From: Candidatus Omnitrophota bacterium | GTDB taxonomy: Bacteria > Omnitrophota > Gorgyraeia > Gygaellales > Profunditerraquicolaceae | DNA length: 52,332 nucleotides | Reading direction: 5' to 3' | NCBI GenBank assembly: GCA_028716705.1 | Contig: JAQUPI010000006.1 | Coordinates: 1-52,332 of the forward strand | Numbering within the stretch: position 1 is the first letter of the stretch | Content: more model-generated notes on this DNA | Database searches by the model: none | Told to the model about the DNA's origin: nothing | Seen by the model: only the letters and a program-made list of their open reading frames with translations | The DNA itself: not shown here

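Noticed and set aside
1-52332. tRNA, rRNA, CRISPR array, insertion sequence or integrase
   Set aside because: No cloverleaf-type sequence, spacer-repeat array, transposase motif or terminal inverted repeats were noticed; the repeats present are all in-frame protein repeats.
1-52332. Eukaryotic origin (titin-like or polyketide synthase-like giant gene)
   Set aside because: No introns are needed, the domains are bacterial in type, and no acyl carrier, ketosynthase, adenylation or immunoglobulin domain was seen.

Overview
The window is one uninterrupted minus-strand reading frame. Codons fall on positions 1-3, 4-6 and so on, and reading the complement in that frame from 52332 down to 1 I found no stop codon in 17,444 triplets. 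The frame runs off both ends, so the window is an internal piece of a giant gene or of a few in-frame fused genes. Domain content (sugar-phosphate and glycogen enzymes mixed with membrane segments, zinc-peptidase motifs, secretion-like signals and long repeat arrays) and size point to Candidatus Omnitrophota (former OP3), whose members such as 'Ca. Velamenicoccus archaeovorus' are known for proteins of tens of thousands of residues. I assign the phylum by inference, not by a marker gene. No tRNA, rRNA, CRISPR array or insertion sequence was seen.

Layout in protein order (high to low coordinate): 52.3-51.6 kb, SecA-like helicase C-terminal part; 51.6-48.9, helical and TPR-like stretch; 48.9-47.4, a Rossmann-like domain; 47.4-46.4, linker with a glycine-zipper hydrophobic block; 46.4-46.0, four RNIQGG repeats; 46.0-45.1, ChaN/TraB/EreA-like domain; 45.1-44.15, linker and a small domain. 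At 44.15-43.78 the frame stays open but coding character moves to another frame: a hairpin, a strong Shine-Dalgarno site and a convincing 96-residue ORF lie here, so this looks like an old or real gene boundary. From 43.8 kb the product continues: M48 peptidase, helical and membrane parts with a second HExxH, UPF0489 copy A, lipoprotein-like signal and Pro/Thr linker, six-hairpin glycosidase-like domain, carbohydrate-binding beta-sandwich, sorting-signal-like block, third HExxH, signal-peptide-like segment, and three successive repeat families (35.9-31.9 kb). Then come a beta-rich domain, a large membrane region (29.8-25.0 kb), GNAT, TPR and coiled coil.

The last 22 kb is a chain of carbohydrate enzymes: UDP-glucose pyrophosphorylase-like copy 1, phosphoglucomutase, UDP-glucose pyrophosphorylase-like copy 2, SIS-type glucose-6-phosphate isomerase, an unknown domain, starch-binding-like domain, glycogen synthase, cupins, phosphodiester-glycosidase-like domain, HELIGH domain, Nudix, a duplicated unknown domain, a PPDK-like domain, HELISH domain, glycogen-phosphorylase-like domain, UPF0489 copy B, and the start of a second, classical glucose-6-phosphate isomerase. 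If active, these would interconvert glycogen, glucose-1-P, glucose-6-P, fructose-6-P and UDP-glucose on one polypeptide. How cytosolic-type enzymes share a chain with export-like signals and many peptidase motifs is the main puzzle; proteolytic processing is one possible answer.
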